A stretch of 64,000 bases of DNA from Solibacteraceae bacterium (GTDB taxonomy: Bacteria; Acidobacteriota; Terriglobia; Bryobacterales; Bryobacteraceae). The notes below the pieces were generated by a model. That model was not told where the DNA came from. It searched no databases and was given only the letters and a program-made list of their open reading frames with translations. Position 1 is the stretch's first letter. Each line of letters begins with the position of its first letter. Both the position numbers and the translations under genes were made by a program. The stretch is from positions 1 to 64,000 of the forward strand of contig JAJPJX010000057.1 of the NCBI GenBank assembly GCA_021324015.1, in the 5' to 3' direction. This document shows, one piece after another, positions 33,301-40,559 of the stretch.

Positions 33301-34462
33301 TGGCACAACGCCGGGGTCCATCTCGGTAACTGTCAGCCCGGCGGGCCTGGCAGCGGGGACCTACAACGGAACGATTACGATCACGCCGGTCTCCGGTGAT
33401 GCCCCGGCAGTCAGCGTACCGGTGACGTTTATCGTGGACTCGCACCCGTCCCTATCGCTGTCCCCGTCGTCGCTGCAATTCTCTATCGGCTCCGGGGGCA
33501 GCGCGCCGATGCCGCAGACCCTGACCCTCTCCAGCGGCGCGTCTCCGCTGAATTTCACGGCGGCTGCATCGGGCGCCACATGGCTGAGTGTGACGCCCCA
33601 GACGGGAGCCGCACCCGGTTCGATCACGGTGTCGGTGAATCCCGCCGGCCTGGCGCCTGGAACTTACGTGGGCAGCGTGCTGGTCACGCCCAACGGACTA
33701 GCCGGTGGATCGCAGACCGCCCCGGTGATGCTCACCATTGCCGACGGCGCCACCACGGGGCCACTCGCGTCGGGGGCCGTCAATAGCGCCAGCGGCGCCG
33801 CCGGCACCTTCGCGCCCGGCACGATCATCTCGATCTTCGGCCAGGGGCTGGGCCCGCAGAGCGGGCAATCCTTCGTCCTGGGCTCGAACGGCCTGGTGGG
33901 CACATCGCTGGCAGGCACGCGGGTGCTGTTCGATGGCATTCCCGCCCCGGTGTTGTACAGTTCGGCGGGCCAGGTAAACGCCATCATCCCGTTGGCGCTC
34001 GCCGGACAGGCCAGCACCAACCTTCAGGTGGAGTATCAAGGCCAGCGTTCGGCCTCCCTGATCCTGACCCTGTTCCCGGCGGCTCCGGGCTTGTTTGCCG
34101 CCGACGGATCCGGGAAGGGCCAGGGCGCCATCGTCAATCAGGATGGCAGCGTGAACTCACGCAGCAATCCCGCCCCCGCCGGGTCGGTGATTGTGTTGTT
34201 TGGTACCGGCGGGGGCGCCAGCAACCCGCCGCTGGCCGATGGCACGGTCGTGGACACCACCGGCACGCTGGCCCTGCCGGCCACCGCGACCATCGGCGGC
34301 CAGAACGCCGAGGTCCTGTACGCCGGCCCTGCGCCGGGATTGGTGGCGGGCGTGATTCAGATCAACCTGCGCATCCCGGCGGGAGCGCCTTCCGGCAGCC
34401 AGCCGGTGTTTCTGCGCGTAGGCAACTTCAGCAGCCAGCAGATACAGGTCGCGGTGAAGTAA
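27335..34462 (+). CDS. Giant BACON-repeat surface protein with C-terminal TIGR03437 domain
   Basis: 2375 aa. Signal peptide (cut after GGLQAG), a unique N-terminal beta domain (about 30-190), some 19 BACON-like repeats of about 100 residues (193-2140), and a TIGR03437 domain (about 2140-2375: GAVNSASGAAGTFAPGTIIS, FGQGLGPQSG, VLYSSAGQVNAIIP). BACON (Bacteroidetes-associated carbohydrate-binding often N-terminal) modules are Ig-like and often bind glycan or mucin. Each repeat has a WLxVxPxSGxTP core and a GLxAGTYSG segment. Composition is Ser/Thr/Ala/Gly rich. It should be an exported adhesin or matrix protein; no sortase or anchor motif visible. The start at 27335 has only AAGG upstream; ATG 27347 is possible. 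Confidence 0.85.
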   Translation: MKELMGTGSRRRLCGWFLGLLLAAAGGLQAGTLSISVGGTFTAIAGQNDPVGLAGNTFTLDTSISSTATPGLCSGFSNTNTCAVYSGVPVTLNVQGVLTNATCTATATINLNNLGGNTVGLSNCTLTLFGLVHATFTATAVLPSGSIPSTSPVSFGPAAIIAGNNSIAQYNNSLLGSGEVGLTGTVTGACTACLPNLTASPTSLTFTGQLGSTTPTSAQTITLSSSGAPISYNVTNVPSWLTVTPTSGTTPTGLSVTANPTGLTQSTSGSFTITSSGAANTPLTINVTFNLLPALTLNPGSVSFNYQTGGQTPNPVPVTVGSTGSTLTYSAVPSASWITVSPTSGSTGGSVNVGINPSQLPTGVSNPTGTVNFTAPNSVNSSTPKVLNVSVAVSTLPSIVVSTSPIQVSYQIGGATPTLSPLQVTSSGTSFTFSSAASVTSPPGGTWLTVNQSGSTTPGSITPVITPTGLTPGTYSGQLTVTASGVTNSPQNIPVTLTVTGPPALQAPASLTFTYASPGTPPAAQNLSVTSSAGAAVPISFTAAPGSGSAWLSVSPSTVQTTPTTLGVSVNTSGLSAGTYNGSVVLTATTASSTTTLTVPVTLTITSPLTADHTSLSFAYTVLGNPPSAQTVNLTTTGSPVPYTASTTQSWLVVSPGSGTTPTGLSVSINPTGLVASSTPYTANLVINAAAGVPSQITIPVSLTVSGAPTISVSPGTLSFSFQSLGSLPQAQPISVTSSSGNIPFTASATTSGNSGNWLSVTPNGTTPGSVSVSITQASLNPGVYSGTVTVASSQASNSPQSVSVQLTVTAAPKLSANPSSLSFNAVALSGTNPAPQTVMINTDSTAVSYAAAASVPWLSVTPSGGTAGSTQLSVSVNIAGLSQGAYSGAINITPTGAAPISIPVALTLSAPPNLSLGAAGLTFNYLAGGTVPAAQPVTVSSSGTALTFSSSAAVISPVGGTWLAVTGSGQTPGSVSVSLNPAGLSGLPAGTYSGQVAVTSSSAGNSPVSLPVTLVVVQAAPSPQSLSFAYQLGQSSPAPQTLSLTTIGGAVTFTATPSVTTPSGGTWLQVTPAGSASWTVSVVPGSLAAGNYSGNIVLTAATPYAGSLTVPVSFIVTSSPPIIASPSALSFNYQLGAPTTGLQQTVQITSGGATFSAAVAQGGNWLSLGSTTSGNVPGSIQVNANPTGLTAGTYSGSISITSAGAGNSPLSYPVTLVVTSTTISASPNPVTLSYQTHSGTAPTVPLAVTSSGSNVPFTVSTPSVNWLTVSALSGTTGGAPLNLSINTTNADSLAAGSYNTTLTISASSISSSVPVSVTLVVSAAPTISAAPQSISLSYQLGSPAPAPTSLSIASSGSALSFTATASTTGGGNWLAVSGGNTTPATLSVSLVTAGLAVGNYSGSITISSPGAANPKVTIPVTLAVTGAPSISVGPTSLTFAYQINNTPPASQQISVGSSGAALNFTATPSTSSGGGWLAVSASGSTTPATLTVSINTSGLSAGNYSGSITVSSPSAANPTTTIPVSLTVSAAPVLSAAPSALSFSVQVGGSAPAAQNFTVSASGSVPLAVSATATGGTWLSVTGSGSTPTSIAVSVNPAGLAAGTYKGNVSVTSAQAGNSPLLVPVTFTVTAAPPLVMSPTGLVFNYQMGGTAPAAQSVAVSGGTGTFTAAASGGTWLSVTPSGGSTPGSISVSVNPNGLTLGSYLAAVTLNTPNGSPQIVQVRLNVTTGGGQTQVSGDSLNFTYTIGGSLPAPQTLNIVTSSGASAAFSATAGGGTWLTAAASGSTTPGSVTVSVNPGSLGAGTYTGFVAITVVGATDSPKVYPVTLTVNSGSSLITDQSSLAFAFQTGGTAPAVQQLNLSTSDSNPLTYSSAVSNATWLSVSPASGLTPAAINLSVNTTGLMPGTYTGTVTFSVPGAAASSGTSVSVTLTVSTATAISSTPNSLTFQSQSGQDVPAAQTISVSSTGTQLPYTATTSGGHWLTAAPANGTTPGSISVTVSPAGLAAGTYNGTITITPVSGDAPAVSVPVTFIVDSHPSLSLSPSSLQFSIGSGGSAPMPQTLTLSSGASPLNFTAAASGATWLSVTPQTGAAPGSITVSVNPAGLAPGTYVGSVLVTPNGLAGGSQTAPVMLTIADGATTGPLASGAVNSASGAAGTFAPGTIISIFGQGLGPQSGQSFVLGSNGLVGTSLAGTRVLFDGIPAPVLYSSAGQVNAIIPLALAGQASTNLQVEYQGQRSASLILTLFPAAPGLFAADGSGKGQGAIVNQDGSVNSRSNPAPAGSVIVLFGTGGGASNPPLADGTVVDTTGTLALPATATIGGQNAEVLYAGPAPGLVAGVIQINLRIPAGAPSGSQPVFLRVGNFSSQQIQVAVK
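27913..33750 (+). repeat. About 19 tandem protein repeats (BACON-like), roughly 300 bp each
   Basis: Repeat starts are recognisable by a segment of the type SPSSLSFxYQxGG, near residue 193, then about every 100 residues to 2140. Repeats differ by many substitutions, so they are old; repeats 12 and 13 are the most alike (both contain GNYSGSITISSPGAANP or its near-copy). The repeats account for about 80 percent of the gene. Confidence 0.85.
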
Positions 34463-34515
34463 AGGGGCCGCAGACTAAGGAGTAGGGAGCCAGAAGGCAG
34501 GAGTCAGAACTTATC

Positions 34516-35769
34516 TTATGCCGCGCGGGCGGCGAGGGCGGCAATTTGGCCGCCCCAGGCGGCGCATAGATACAGCCCCAGGGAGTGCCCCTTAAGGAGC
34601 GGCCTGGCTTCCCGCGTGACCAGCGCCAGCGGGCATTCCGGGTCGGCCGTCTCGTGGCGCACGATGGCGGGGAGGAAGCCCTCGCGGGCGCAGAGCAGGC
34701 CTAGGCCCAGTTCCACAGCCGCGGTAGCGGCCCCCAGGTATCCGGTGCGGCTCTTGAATGCCGTCACGGGGATGTCGTCCAAAAGCCTGGAGATGGCCGC
34801 CGCTTCTCGCGCGTCCTCTTCCCGGGTGGCCAGTCCGTGGCCCACCACGAAATCCGGGGACTCTCCGCCACAGGCCTCATGCACTGCCGCGCACAACGTG
34901 TCCGGATCCCATCCCAGTCGCCAGGCATCGCTGGTTTCCATGGCGCAGCCCACGCCGCACAACTCACCCACGATGGGTGCGCCACGTTTTTCGGCGTCCT
35001 CCCAGCGCTCCAGCAGCAGGAAGGCCGCGCCCTGACCCAGCACCAGGCCGTCGCGGTCCCGGTCGTACGGCCGGCAGGCGATGTCCGGCGCCGCCCGAGA
35101 GAGCAGGCCAGCCTTCTCGTAGGCCAAAAAATTGGAGAGCAGCAGAAGCGAGTCATAACCGCCGGCGAGCGCCACATCACACCGGCCCTCCACCAGATCT
35201 CCGCACGCCGAGAGCAGGGCCTCAGCGGAGGCAGTATCGTACTGGACGTAATTTCCGCTGGGACCGTGAATCCCGAATTCGGCGGCCAGCATGCCCACAC
35301 CCAGATTGGCGAGCGTGCGCAAGGTGATGTAGCGGTCGATGAGGTGCGACGGCCTCCCGCCCAGATAGCGGAAATCCATCTCGCGATCGCCTTCCCAGGC
35401 CAGGCTGAGCGCCGGGAAGAACCAATCGTACTCGATGCCGGTCTGGCCGGCTCCGGCATACAGGCCGATGCGGCCGCCATCCAGCCGCGCCGGATCCAGG
35501 CCGCCGGTGGTAAGGGCTTCCCGCGCGGCTTTCCAGGCGAACGTCACCGGCTGGGATAGAAACCGGTCGTACTTCGGATAGCGCAGCGAATCGGACACAG
35601 AAAACGGCGGCACATAGGCGGCGGCGCGGAAGGCGCGGCCCGCCGTGTCGATGTCGCGGACCGGAGCAATGCGGGACTCCAGGGTCCGGCAGCATGCCAG
35701 GTTCTCTGCCGCCGTGAGGCCCAGCGGCGTCACCAATCCGATCCCGGAGATGGCGATTCTGGCATCCAT
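34516..35769 (-). CDS. Ketosynthase-like protein lacking the active-site Cys
   Basis: 417 aa with the thiolase fold of KAS-II/FabF enzymes (MDARIAISGIGLVTPLG, LVLGQGAAFLLLE, VALAGGYDSLL). Ungapped alignment of GPSGNYVQYDTASAEALL with the FabF segment GPSISIATACTSG puts Asp178 in place of the catalytic Cys. The first catalytic His remains (GHGLAT, His311), but the second reads KSRTGYLGAA (Tyr344 for His). So it cannot condense in the usual way; it resembles chain-length-factor (KS-beta) subunits. The start lies 4 nt after the FabG-like stop; the pair is one operon. No acyl-carrier protein or active KS partner is nearby. Confidence 0.85.
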   Translation of the reverse strand: MDARIAISGIGLVTPLGLTAAENLACCRTLESRIAPVRDIDTAGRAFRAAAYVPPFSVSDSLRYPKYDRFLSQPVTFAWKAAREALTTGGLDPARLDGGRIGLYAGAGQTGIEYDWFFPALSLAWEGDREMDFRYLGGRPSHLIDRYITLRTLANLGVGMLAAEFGIHGPSGNYVQYDTASAEALLSACGDLVEGRCDVALAGGYDSLLLLSNFLAYEKAGLLSRAAPDIACRPYDRDRDGLVLGQGAAFLLLERWEDAEKRGAPIVGELCGVGCAMETSDAWRLGWDPDTLCAAVHEACGGESPDFVVGHGLATREEDAREAAAISRLLDDIPVTAFKSRTGYLGAATAAVELGLGLLCAREGFLPAIVRHETADPECPLALVTREARPLLKGHSLGLYLCAAWGGQIAALAARAA

Positions 35770-35772
35770 GCG

Positions 35773-36525
35773 TTAGTACATCACCAGACCGCCGTCCACG
35801 TTGAGGGTCTGCCCGGTAATGCCGTCGCTCAGGTGGCTGGAGAGAAACAGACAAGCCCGGGCCACATCCAGCGGGTTCAGGCGGCGCTGCAAGGACTGCT
35901 GAGCCACGATGGCGGCCATCTGCTCCGGCGTGGCCACCAGCTTTTCGGTCTCTACTTCTATGGCACCGGGTGTAATGCAGTTCACAAATACGTTGTAGGG
36001 GCCCATCTCCCGCGCCACCGATCGCGTGAAACCGATGACTCCGCCCTTCGCCGCCACGTAGTGGCTCAGGTTTTGCATGCCCTTAAAAAAAGTCACCGAA
36101 GAGATGTTCACGACCTTTCCCGACCGGCGCTCCACCATGTGCGGGATCACCAGCTTGGAGCAGCGGAATACGCCTTTGAGGTTCACGTCCTGCATTTCGT
36201 CCCATTCCTGCTCGGTCATATCCAGGAAGGCACGCCGGGGATAGATACCGGCGTTGTTGATCAGGATATCGATGCGTCCGAAACGCGCCAGAGCCTGGTC
36301 TACGGCGGCCTGAATGGTTTCCGCGCGGCACACATCGCACGCGAATGCCGCCGCCGAGCCGCCCTGGGAGCGGATGGCCGCGGCGACTGCTTCGGCGCCG
36401 GCGGCATTGCGGTCAAGGACGAATACGTGCGCCCCCTCCTGGGCGAATAAGCGCGCCACGCCTTCCCCAATGCCCGCCGCGGCGCCGGTAATCAGAGCGA
36501 CCTTCTGGTCGAGTAATAGTGTCAC
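35773..36525 (-). CDS. FabG-like SDR (3-oxoacyl reductase type)
   Basis: 250 aa classical SDR. TGAAAGIGEG (14-22), NNAG (90-93), Ser142/143 in NISSVTFF, Tyr156 and Lys160 in HYVAAKGG, and the C-terminal YITGQ-like GITGQTLNVDGG typical of FabG. First gene of a two-gene unit with the ketosynthase-like protein. The start codon is GTG at 36525. A promoter TTGCCT-17-TATAGT ends 6 nt before it, so the message is probably leaderless. The substrate may be an acyl-ACP or a sugar; not determinable. Confidence 0.88.
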   Translation of the reverse strand: MTLLLDQKVALITGAAAGIGEGVARLFAQEGAHVFVLDRNAAGAEAVAAAIRSQGGSAAAFACDVCRAETIQAAVDQALARFGRIDILINNAGIYPRRAFLDMTEQEWDEMQDVNLKGVFRCSKLVIPHMVERRSGKVVNISSVTFFKGMQNLSHYVAAKGGVIGFTRSVAREMGPYNVFVNCITPGAIEVETEKLVATPEQMAAIVAQQSLQRRLNPLDVARACLFLSSHLSDGITGQTLNVDGGLVMY

Positions 36526-36531
36526 TCCGTT

Positions 36532-36560
36532 ACTATAAGGAAGCGCAGGCGTTCAGGCAA
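36532..36560 (-). promoter_or_regulatory. Leaderless-type promoter of the FabG-like gene
   Basis: Minus strand TTGCCT (36560-36555), 17 bp, TATAGT (36537-36532), then 6 nt to the GTG start at 36525. Both hexamers and spacing are good, and the expected transcription start falls at the start codon. Confidence 0.65.
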
Positions 36561-36593
36561 GAATTCCCGCGCCGCCTGCTATCATGAAGCACC

Positions 36594-38150
36594 ATGCGGT
36601 TGGAGCGGCGGTTGTTTCTGGGAGTCTGGGCAGGAGCGGCGGCAAGCGGCTGCCGGCGCGAACGGCTGAATGTGGAGGAGGCCACCCTGGCCGAACTGGG
36701 CCGTTACGGCGCGCGGGCCCTGGTGGAGGAATACCTGCGGCGCATCGACGAAATCGACCGCAGCGGGCCGGCCCTGCGCGCCATCATCGAATTGAACCCG
36801 GACGCGCGATTGATCGCCGACCAACTGGACCGCGAGCGTCAGTCCAAGGGCCGGCGGGGTCCACTGCACGGCATTCCGGTCATCCTGAAGGACAATATCG
36901 ACACCGCCGACCGCATGAGCACCACCGCCGGGTCCCTGGCCCTCCAGGGCTCCGTAGCGGCCCGCGACGCGTTCGTGGCGCGCCGTCTCCGGCAGGCGGG
37001 CGCGGTGATCCTGGGCAAGGCGAACCTCAGCGAGTGGGCCAATTTCCGCTCCTCCCATTCCACCAGCGGCTGGAGCGGCCGCGGCGGGCAGACCCGCAAC
37101 CCGTACGCCCTGGACCGGAATCCCTGCGGATCCAGTTCTGGCTCCGCGGTGGCCGTAGCGGCCAACCTGTGCGCCGTGGCGGTGGGCACGGAGACGGACG
37201 GTTCCATCATCTGCCCGTCTTCGGTGAATGGCATCGTGGGCATCAAGCCGACCCTCGGGCTGGTGAGCCGCGCGGGCATCATCCCCATCGCGCACAGCCA
37301 GGACACCGCCGGCCCCATGGCTCGCTCCGTGACCGACGCCGCCATCCTGCTGGGGGCGCTGGCCGGTGCGGATGCGCGCGATCCGGCCACGCAAGAGAGC
37401 CAGGGAAAGTCTTTCTCCGATTACACACAGTTCCTGCGCGCGGACGGGCTGAAGGGCGCGCGCCTCGGCGTAGCGCGCAAGTTTTTCGGCTACAACGAGC
37501 AGGTGGACCGGCTCATGCAGACCGCCCTGGAGGCGCTGAAGCAGCAGGGCGCCGAACTGATCGACCCGGCGGATTTGCCCTCGCACGGGAAGACGGGAGA
37601 CTCCGAATTGGAGGTGCTGCTCTACGAATTCAAGGCGGATCTGAACGCGTACCTGGGCGCTCTGGGCCCGCGGGCGCCGGTGCACTCGCTGGCCGACGTG
37701 ATCGCCTTCAACGAGCACAACCGCGAGCGGGAGATGCCCCACTTCGGTCAGGACCTGATGGAGAAGGCCAACGCCAAAGGGCCGCTGGACAGCGCGCCGT
37801 ACCTCGAGGCCCTGGAACGAAACCGCCGCCTGGCCCGGGCCGAGGGCATTGACGCGGTGATGGAGCAGCACCGGCTGGACGCCCTGGTGGCGCCCAGCGG
37901 CGGCCCGGCCTGGCTGACCGACTGGATTGCCGGAGACCACGACGCCGGCGGCTGTACAGGTCCGGCGGCGGTGGCCGGCTACCCCCACATTACGGTGCCC
38001 GCAGGCTTTGTCTCGGGATTGCCGGCCGGCATTTCGTTTTTCGGCGGCGCCTACAGCGAACCCCGGCTGCTCCGCCTGGCCTACGCTTTCGAGCAAGTCA
38101 CCCGGTTTCGAAAGCCGCCGCAATATCTGCTTACGGTCTCCGCGGGCTGA
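36594..38150 (+). CDS. Tat-exported lipoprotein amidase
   Basis: 518 aa, amidase signature family (GatA/fatty-acid amide hydrolase type). The Ser-cisSer-Lys triad is visible: Lys99 in VILKDNID, a Ser in CGSSSGSA (180-184) and the nucleophile Ser204 in GTETDGSII. The N-terminus MRLERRLFLGVWAGAAASGC has a twin-arginine pattern and a lipobox (Cys20), so it is probably a Tat-exported lipoprotein of the periplasm. It is not the tRNA-dependent GatA. TATCAT lies 8 nt before the ATG. The stop overlaps the convergent radical SAM gene by 20 bp. Confidence 0.9.
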   Translation: MRLERRLFLGVWAGAAASGCRRERLNVEEATLAELGRYGARALVEEYLRRIDEIDRSGPALRAIIELNPDARLIADQLDRERQSKGRRGPLHGIPVILKDNIDTADRMSTTAGSLALQGSVAARDAFVARRLRQAGAVILGKANLSEWANFRSSHSTSGWSGRGGQTRNPYALDRNPCGSSSGSAVAVAANLCAVAVGTETDGSIICPSSVNGIVGIKPTLGLVSRAGIIPIAHSQDTAGPMARSVTDAAILLGALAGADARDPATQESQGKSFSDYTQFLRADGLKGARLGVARKFFGYNEQVDRLMQTALEALKQQGAELIDPADLPSHGKTGDSELEVLLYEFKADLNAYLGALGPRAPVHSLADVIAFNEHNREREMPHFGQDLMEKANAKGPLDSAPYLEALERNRRLARAEGIDAVMEQHRLDALVAPSGGPAWLTDWIAGDHDAGGCTGPAAVAGYPHITVPAGFVSGLPAGISFFGGAYSEPRLLRLAYAFEQVTRFRKPPQYLLTVSAG

Positions 38151-39516
38151 GCCTCGCCCGCACGTGCCGTATCAGCGAGCGTCCCCACACGGAGGCGGGC
38201 AGATGGCCGCGGCCGCCTCGGGCGTAGACCGTTTCGCCTCTCCAGCGCACACCGGAGGACTCCAGGGCGGCATGCAAATCCGGGAGAGAGCCTTCGAACG
38301 ATTGCCCGCGGCAGGCGTCCAGGTCGTTGGTGAAGAGCATGAACTGCGGCAACAACTCCGCACGGAAGGCCGTAGCGGGCGACTCCAGGCGCACCGCGGC
38401 AGCCAGGACTTCGGAGCGGCTGCGCTGCGGACACTGCCGCGCGTAATCGCGCATTCGCTCCGCCCCGAGCGCGCGCACCGCCGGAGGCAGCACCTGCAGG
38501 CTCAGGTAGTCCGGCTCCACCAGCGGAAAGACCTGATATTCCAGGGCCGAACCGTCGCAAAAGCGCAGCAGATCCGCCAGGGAGAGCGCGTTGTACGCCT
38601 GGAGCGTCGGCGTGACCAGCAGGCGCGCGCGCGGCAGCCGCTTTCGAAGCGCGTCCACGTTCGCCGACACCTGCTCCCACTGCGCCGGGTAGCGGATGTA
38701 CTCGTAAGCAGCGCCGGCCCCATCCAGGCTCAGCGAGATAAACAGATGCGCGAAGCGCGCCAGGCGCTCCAGGAAGTCCTCCGGCAGGAGGGTAGCGTTG
38801 GTGCTGAAGTTCAGGCCCACGGTATCGCACAGGTTTCTTTGAATCAGCGCGTCCAGCAAGCCGCCGACCTCTTTGATGAGGAACGGCTCGCCGCCGATCA
38901 GGTACAGAGCCTGAATCCCCGGGGCATCGCGCAGCAGTTCGCCCTCGATGAATTCCTGCTGCTGATACCAGTAGCGGGTCGTGGGAAAGCGATTCGCGGC
39001 GCCGGTGCGGATGTGGACCAGGTCCGCGGTCCGGTTGCGCGGCGCCCACTTCCCGTGCACGGGATCGGTTTCGATGCGCGAACTGGAGTCGCCCCCGCAC
39101 ATGCGGCAGGCCAGATTACAGGCGTTGCCGAAGTCCAGGTGCAGCAGGCGCGGAAGCTGCGCCACCACATGCGCCGACGCGGCGGCCTCGGAAGCCACCT
39201 GTTCCGGCGTCCTGCCGGCGGGGTCGGCGAACCACTCCCCGTTGGAGCGGATGCGCGGGCTCGTGCCGCCGCCGGCCTCCTCGCGGTAGCAGTACTCGCA
39301 CTCCCGCAGCCGGTGGCCCGCCAGCATGGCCCTCCGCAGTTCGCGCATGTACGCGGAGTTCCACAGCTCTTCCAGGCTGTGCTCGTAGAGCGAGAGCGGA
39401 CGGCGGCCGGAGCTCACAAACTGATGCGTCCAGCAACACACCTTGGCCCTGCCGTTGGCCGTGATCTGGAAGCTGGTCCAGGGACGGATGCAGAAGGTGG
39501 ACGAGGGCCCGTTCAC
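38131..39516 (-). CDS. Radical SAM protein with N-terminal twitch domain
   Basis: 461 aa from a GTG at 39516 that overlaps the stop of the oxidoreductase (GTGA); the frame extends another 550 nt upstream but only as antisense of that gene. N-terminal cysteine-rich twitch/SPASM-like domain (FCIRPWTSFQ, VCCWTH, ECEYCYREEAGG), then the radical SAM core with CxxxCxxC (CNLACRMC), YLIGGEPFLI and ISLSLDGAG. This order (auxiliary cluster domain before the radical SAM barrel) is the N-twitch radical SAM family. It should carry one SAM cluster and one auxiliary cluster. Natural substrate unknown; no obvious precursor peptide gene adjacent. Confidence 0.85.
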   Translation of the reverse strand: MNGPSSTFCIRPWTSFQITANGRAKVCCWTHQFVSSGRRPLSLYEHSLEELWNSAYMRELRRAMLAGHRLRECEYCYREEAGGGTSPRIRSNGEWFADPAGRTPEQVASEAAASAHVVAQLPRLLHLDFGNACNLACRMCGGDSSSRIETDPVHGKWAPRNRTADLVHIRTGAANRFPTTRYWYQQQEFIEGELLRDAPGIQALYLIGGEPFLIKEVGGLLDALIQRNLCDTVGLNFSTNATLLPEDFLERLARFAHLFISLSLDGAGAAYEYIRYPAQWEQVSANVDALRKRLPRARLLVTPTLQAYNALSLADLLRFCDGSALEYQVFPLVEPDYLSLQVLPPAVRALGAERMRDYARQCPQRSRSEVLAAAVRLESPATAFRAELLPQFMLFTNDLDACRGQSFEGSLPDLHAALESSGVRWRGETVYARGGRGHLPASVWGRSLIRHVRARLSPRRP

Positions 39517-40490
39517 TCCATTACCAGCACGGCTTTGCCGATGATCCTGCGCTCCGCCAGATCCCGCAGAGCGCCCGGGGCGCATTCCAGTGGGTATTTC
39601 GCCGAGACCACCGGCCGGATCTGCTCGCCCAGGTACATGGCGGCCAACACCTCGTGCGTCTCCCCCAGATACTTCGGATGGTCGTTCACGTATTGGCCCC
39701 AGTGGACGCCCACCACCGCGATGTTCTTCAGCAAAACGCGGTTGGCCGCCACGCTCGGAATACGCCCGCTGGCGAAGCCGATTACCAACAGGCGGCCTTC
39801 CGGCGCGATGCACCTGGTGGACAGCTCGAAGACCTCCCCGCCCACCGGGTCGTAGATCACGTCCGCGCCGCGACCCGCGGTGATCTCCTTCACCCGCTCC
39901 ACCCAGCCGGAGTCGCGGTAGTTCAGCACGTGGTCGGCCCCCTGCGCCTGGCAGAACTCCAGCTTCCGGGGGCTGCCGGCGGTGGCAATCACGCGCGCCC
40001 CTTGGGCCTTGCCGATCTGAATGGCGGAATACCCCACTCCGCTGGCGCCGGCGTGCACCAGCAGCCACTCCCGGAATCCCAGGTTGGCCCGGCGGTGCAG
40101 CCCGAAATGCGAGGTGTGGTACACCACCGGCAACGCGGCCCCTTCCGGGAAATCCATCCCCGGAAACAGGTGGAAGGTACGCTCGCTTTCTGCGATCGAA
40201 TACTCGGCGAGCCCCCCGTTATGCGTAAAGGCCAGCACCTGGTCGCCGACCGCGAATCGCTCCACACCGGGGCCGGCGGCATCCACCACGCCGGCGACCT
40301 CCGCTCCGGGAGTGAACGGGAATGCCGGCTTCACCTGGTACTTGCCCTGTATCTGCAAAATGTCGAAGAAGTTCAGGCCGGCCGCCCGGTTCCGGATGCG
40401 CACCTGGCCGGTCCGCGGCTCCGGCACCGGGACATCCGCGAGCGTCATTTGTTCGGGTTCTCCGGAGGCACAGACCTGCCAAGCTCTCAT
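39513..40490 (-). CDS. Quinone oxidoreductase-like MDR enzyme
   Basis: 325 aa medium-chain reductase of the NADPH:quinone oxidoreductase (QOR) type, without the structural-zinc cysteines of true alcohol dehydrogenases. GroES-like front (VPVPEPRTGQVRIRNRAAGLNFFD), Rossmann motif VHAGASGVGYSAIQ, then CQAQGADHVLNY and DVIYDPVGGEVFE. Uses NADPH to reduce quinones or enals. Overlaps the radical SAM gene by 4 bp (GTGA), so the two are translationally coupled, unusual partners. The promoter ends 7 nt before the ATG. Confidence 0.9.
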   Translation of the reverse strand: MRAWQVCASGEPEQMTLADVPVPEPRTGQVRIRNRAAGLNFFDILQIQGKYQVKPAFPFTPGAEVAGVVDAAGPGVERFAVGDQVLAFTHNGGLAEYSIAESERTFHLFPGMDFPEGAALPVVYHTSHFGLHRRANLGFREWLLVHAGASGVGYSAIQIGKAQGARVIATAGSPRKLEFCQAQGADHVLNYRDSGWVERVKEITAGRGADVIYDPVGGEVFELSTRCIAPEGRLLVIGFASGRIPSVAANRVLLKNIAVVGVHWGQYVNDHPKYLGETHEVLAAMYLGEQIRPVVSAKYPLECAPGALRDLAERRIIGKAVLVME

Positions 40491-40497
40491 TGGTGGG

Positions 40498-40527
40498 AAC
40501 GTAGCACACCGTAGACGGGCGGGGCAA
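40498..40527 (-). promoter_or_regulatory. Promoter of the quinone oxidoreductase - radical SAM operon
   Basis: Minus strand TTGCCC (40527-40522), 18 bp, TACGTT (40503-40498), then 7 nt to the ATG at 40490 and no SD. A leaderless or near-leaderless start is expected. Confidence 0.55.
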
Positions 40528-40559
40528 CCAGAGTGCCGCCCCGCAACGCCACGGCGCGG

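Noticed and set aside
27913-33750. Possible CRISPR-like or IS array because of strong periodicity
   Set aside because: Period is about 300 bp and in frame with BACON-like protein repeats, with divergent sequence; no short conserved DNA repeat or spacers.
39517-40068. Upstream half of the 645-codon frame reading into the radical SAM gene
   Set aside because: It is antisense to the quinone oxidoreductase, has low-complexity Arg/Gly/Pro-rich composition and no domain; the GTG at 39516 starts the recognisable protein.
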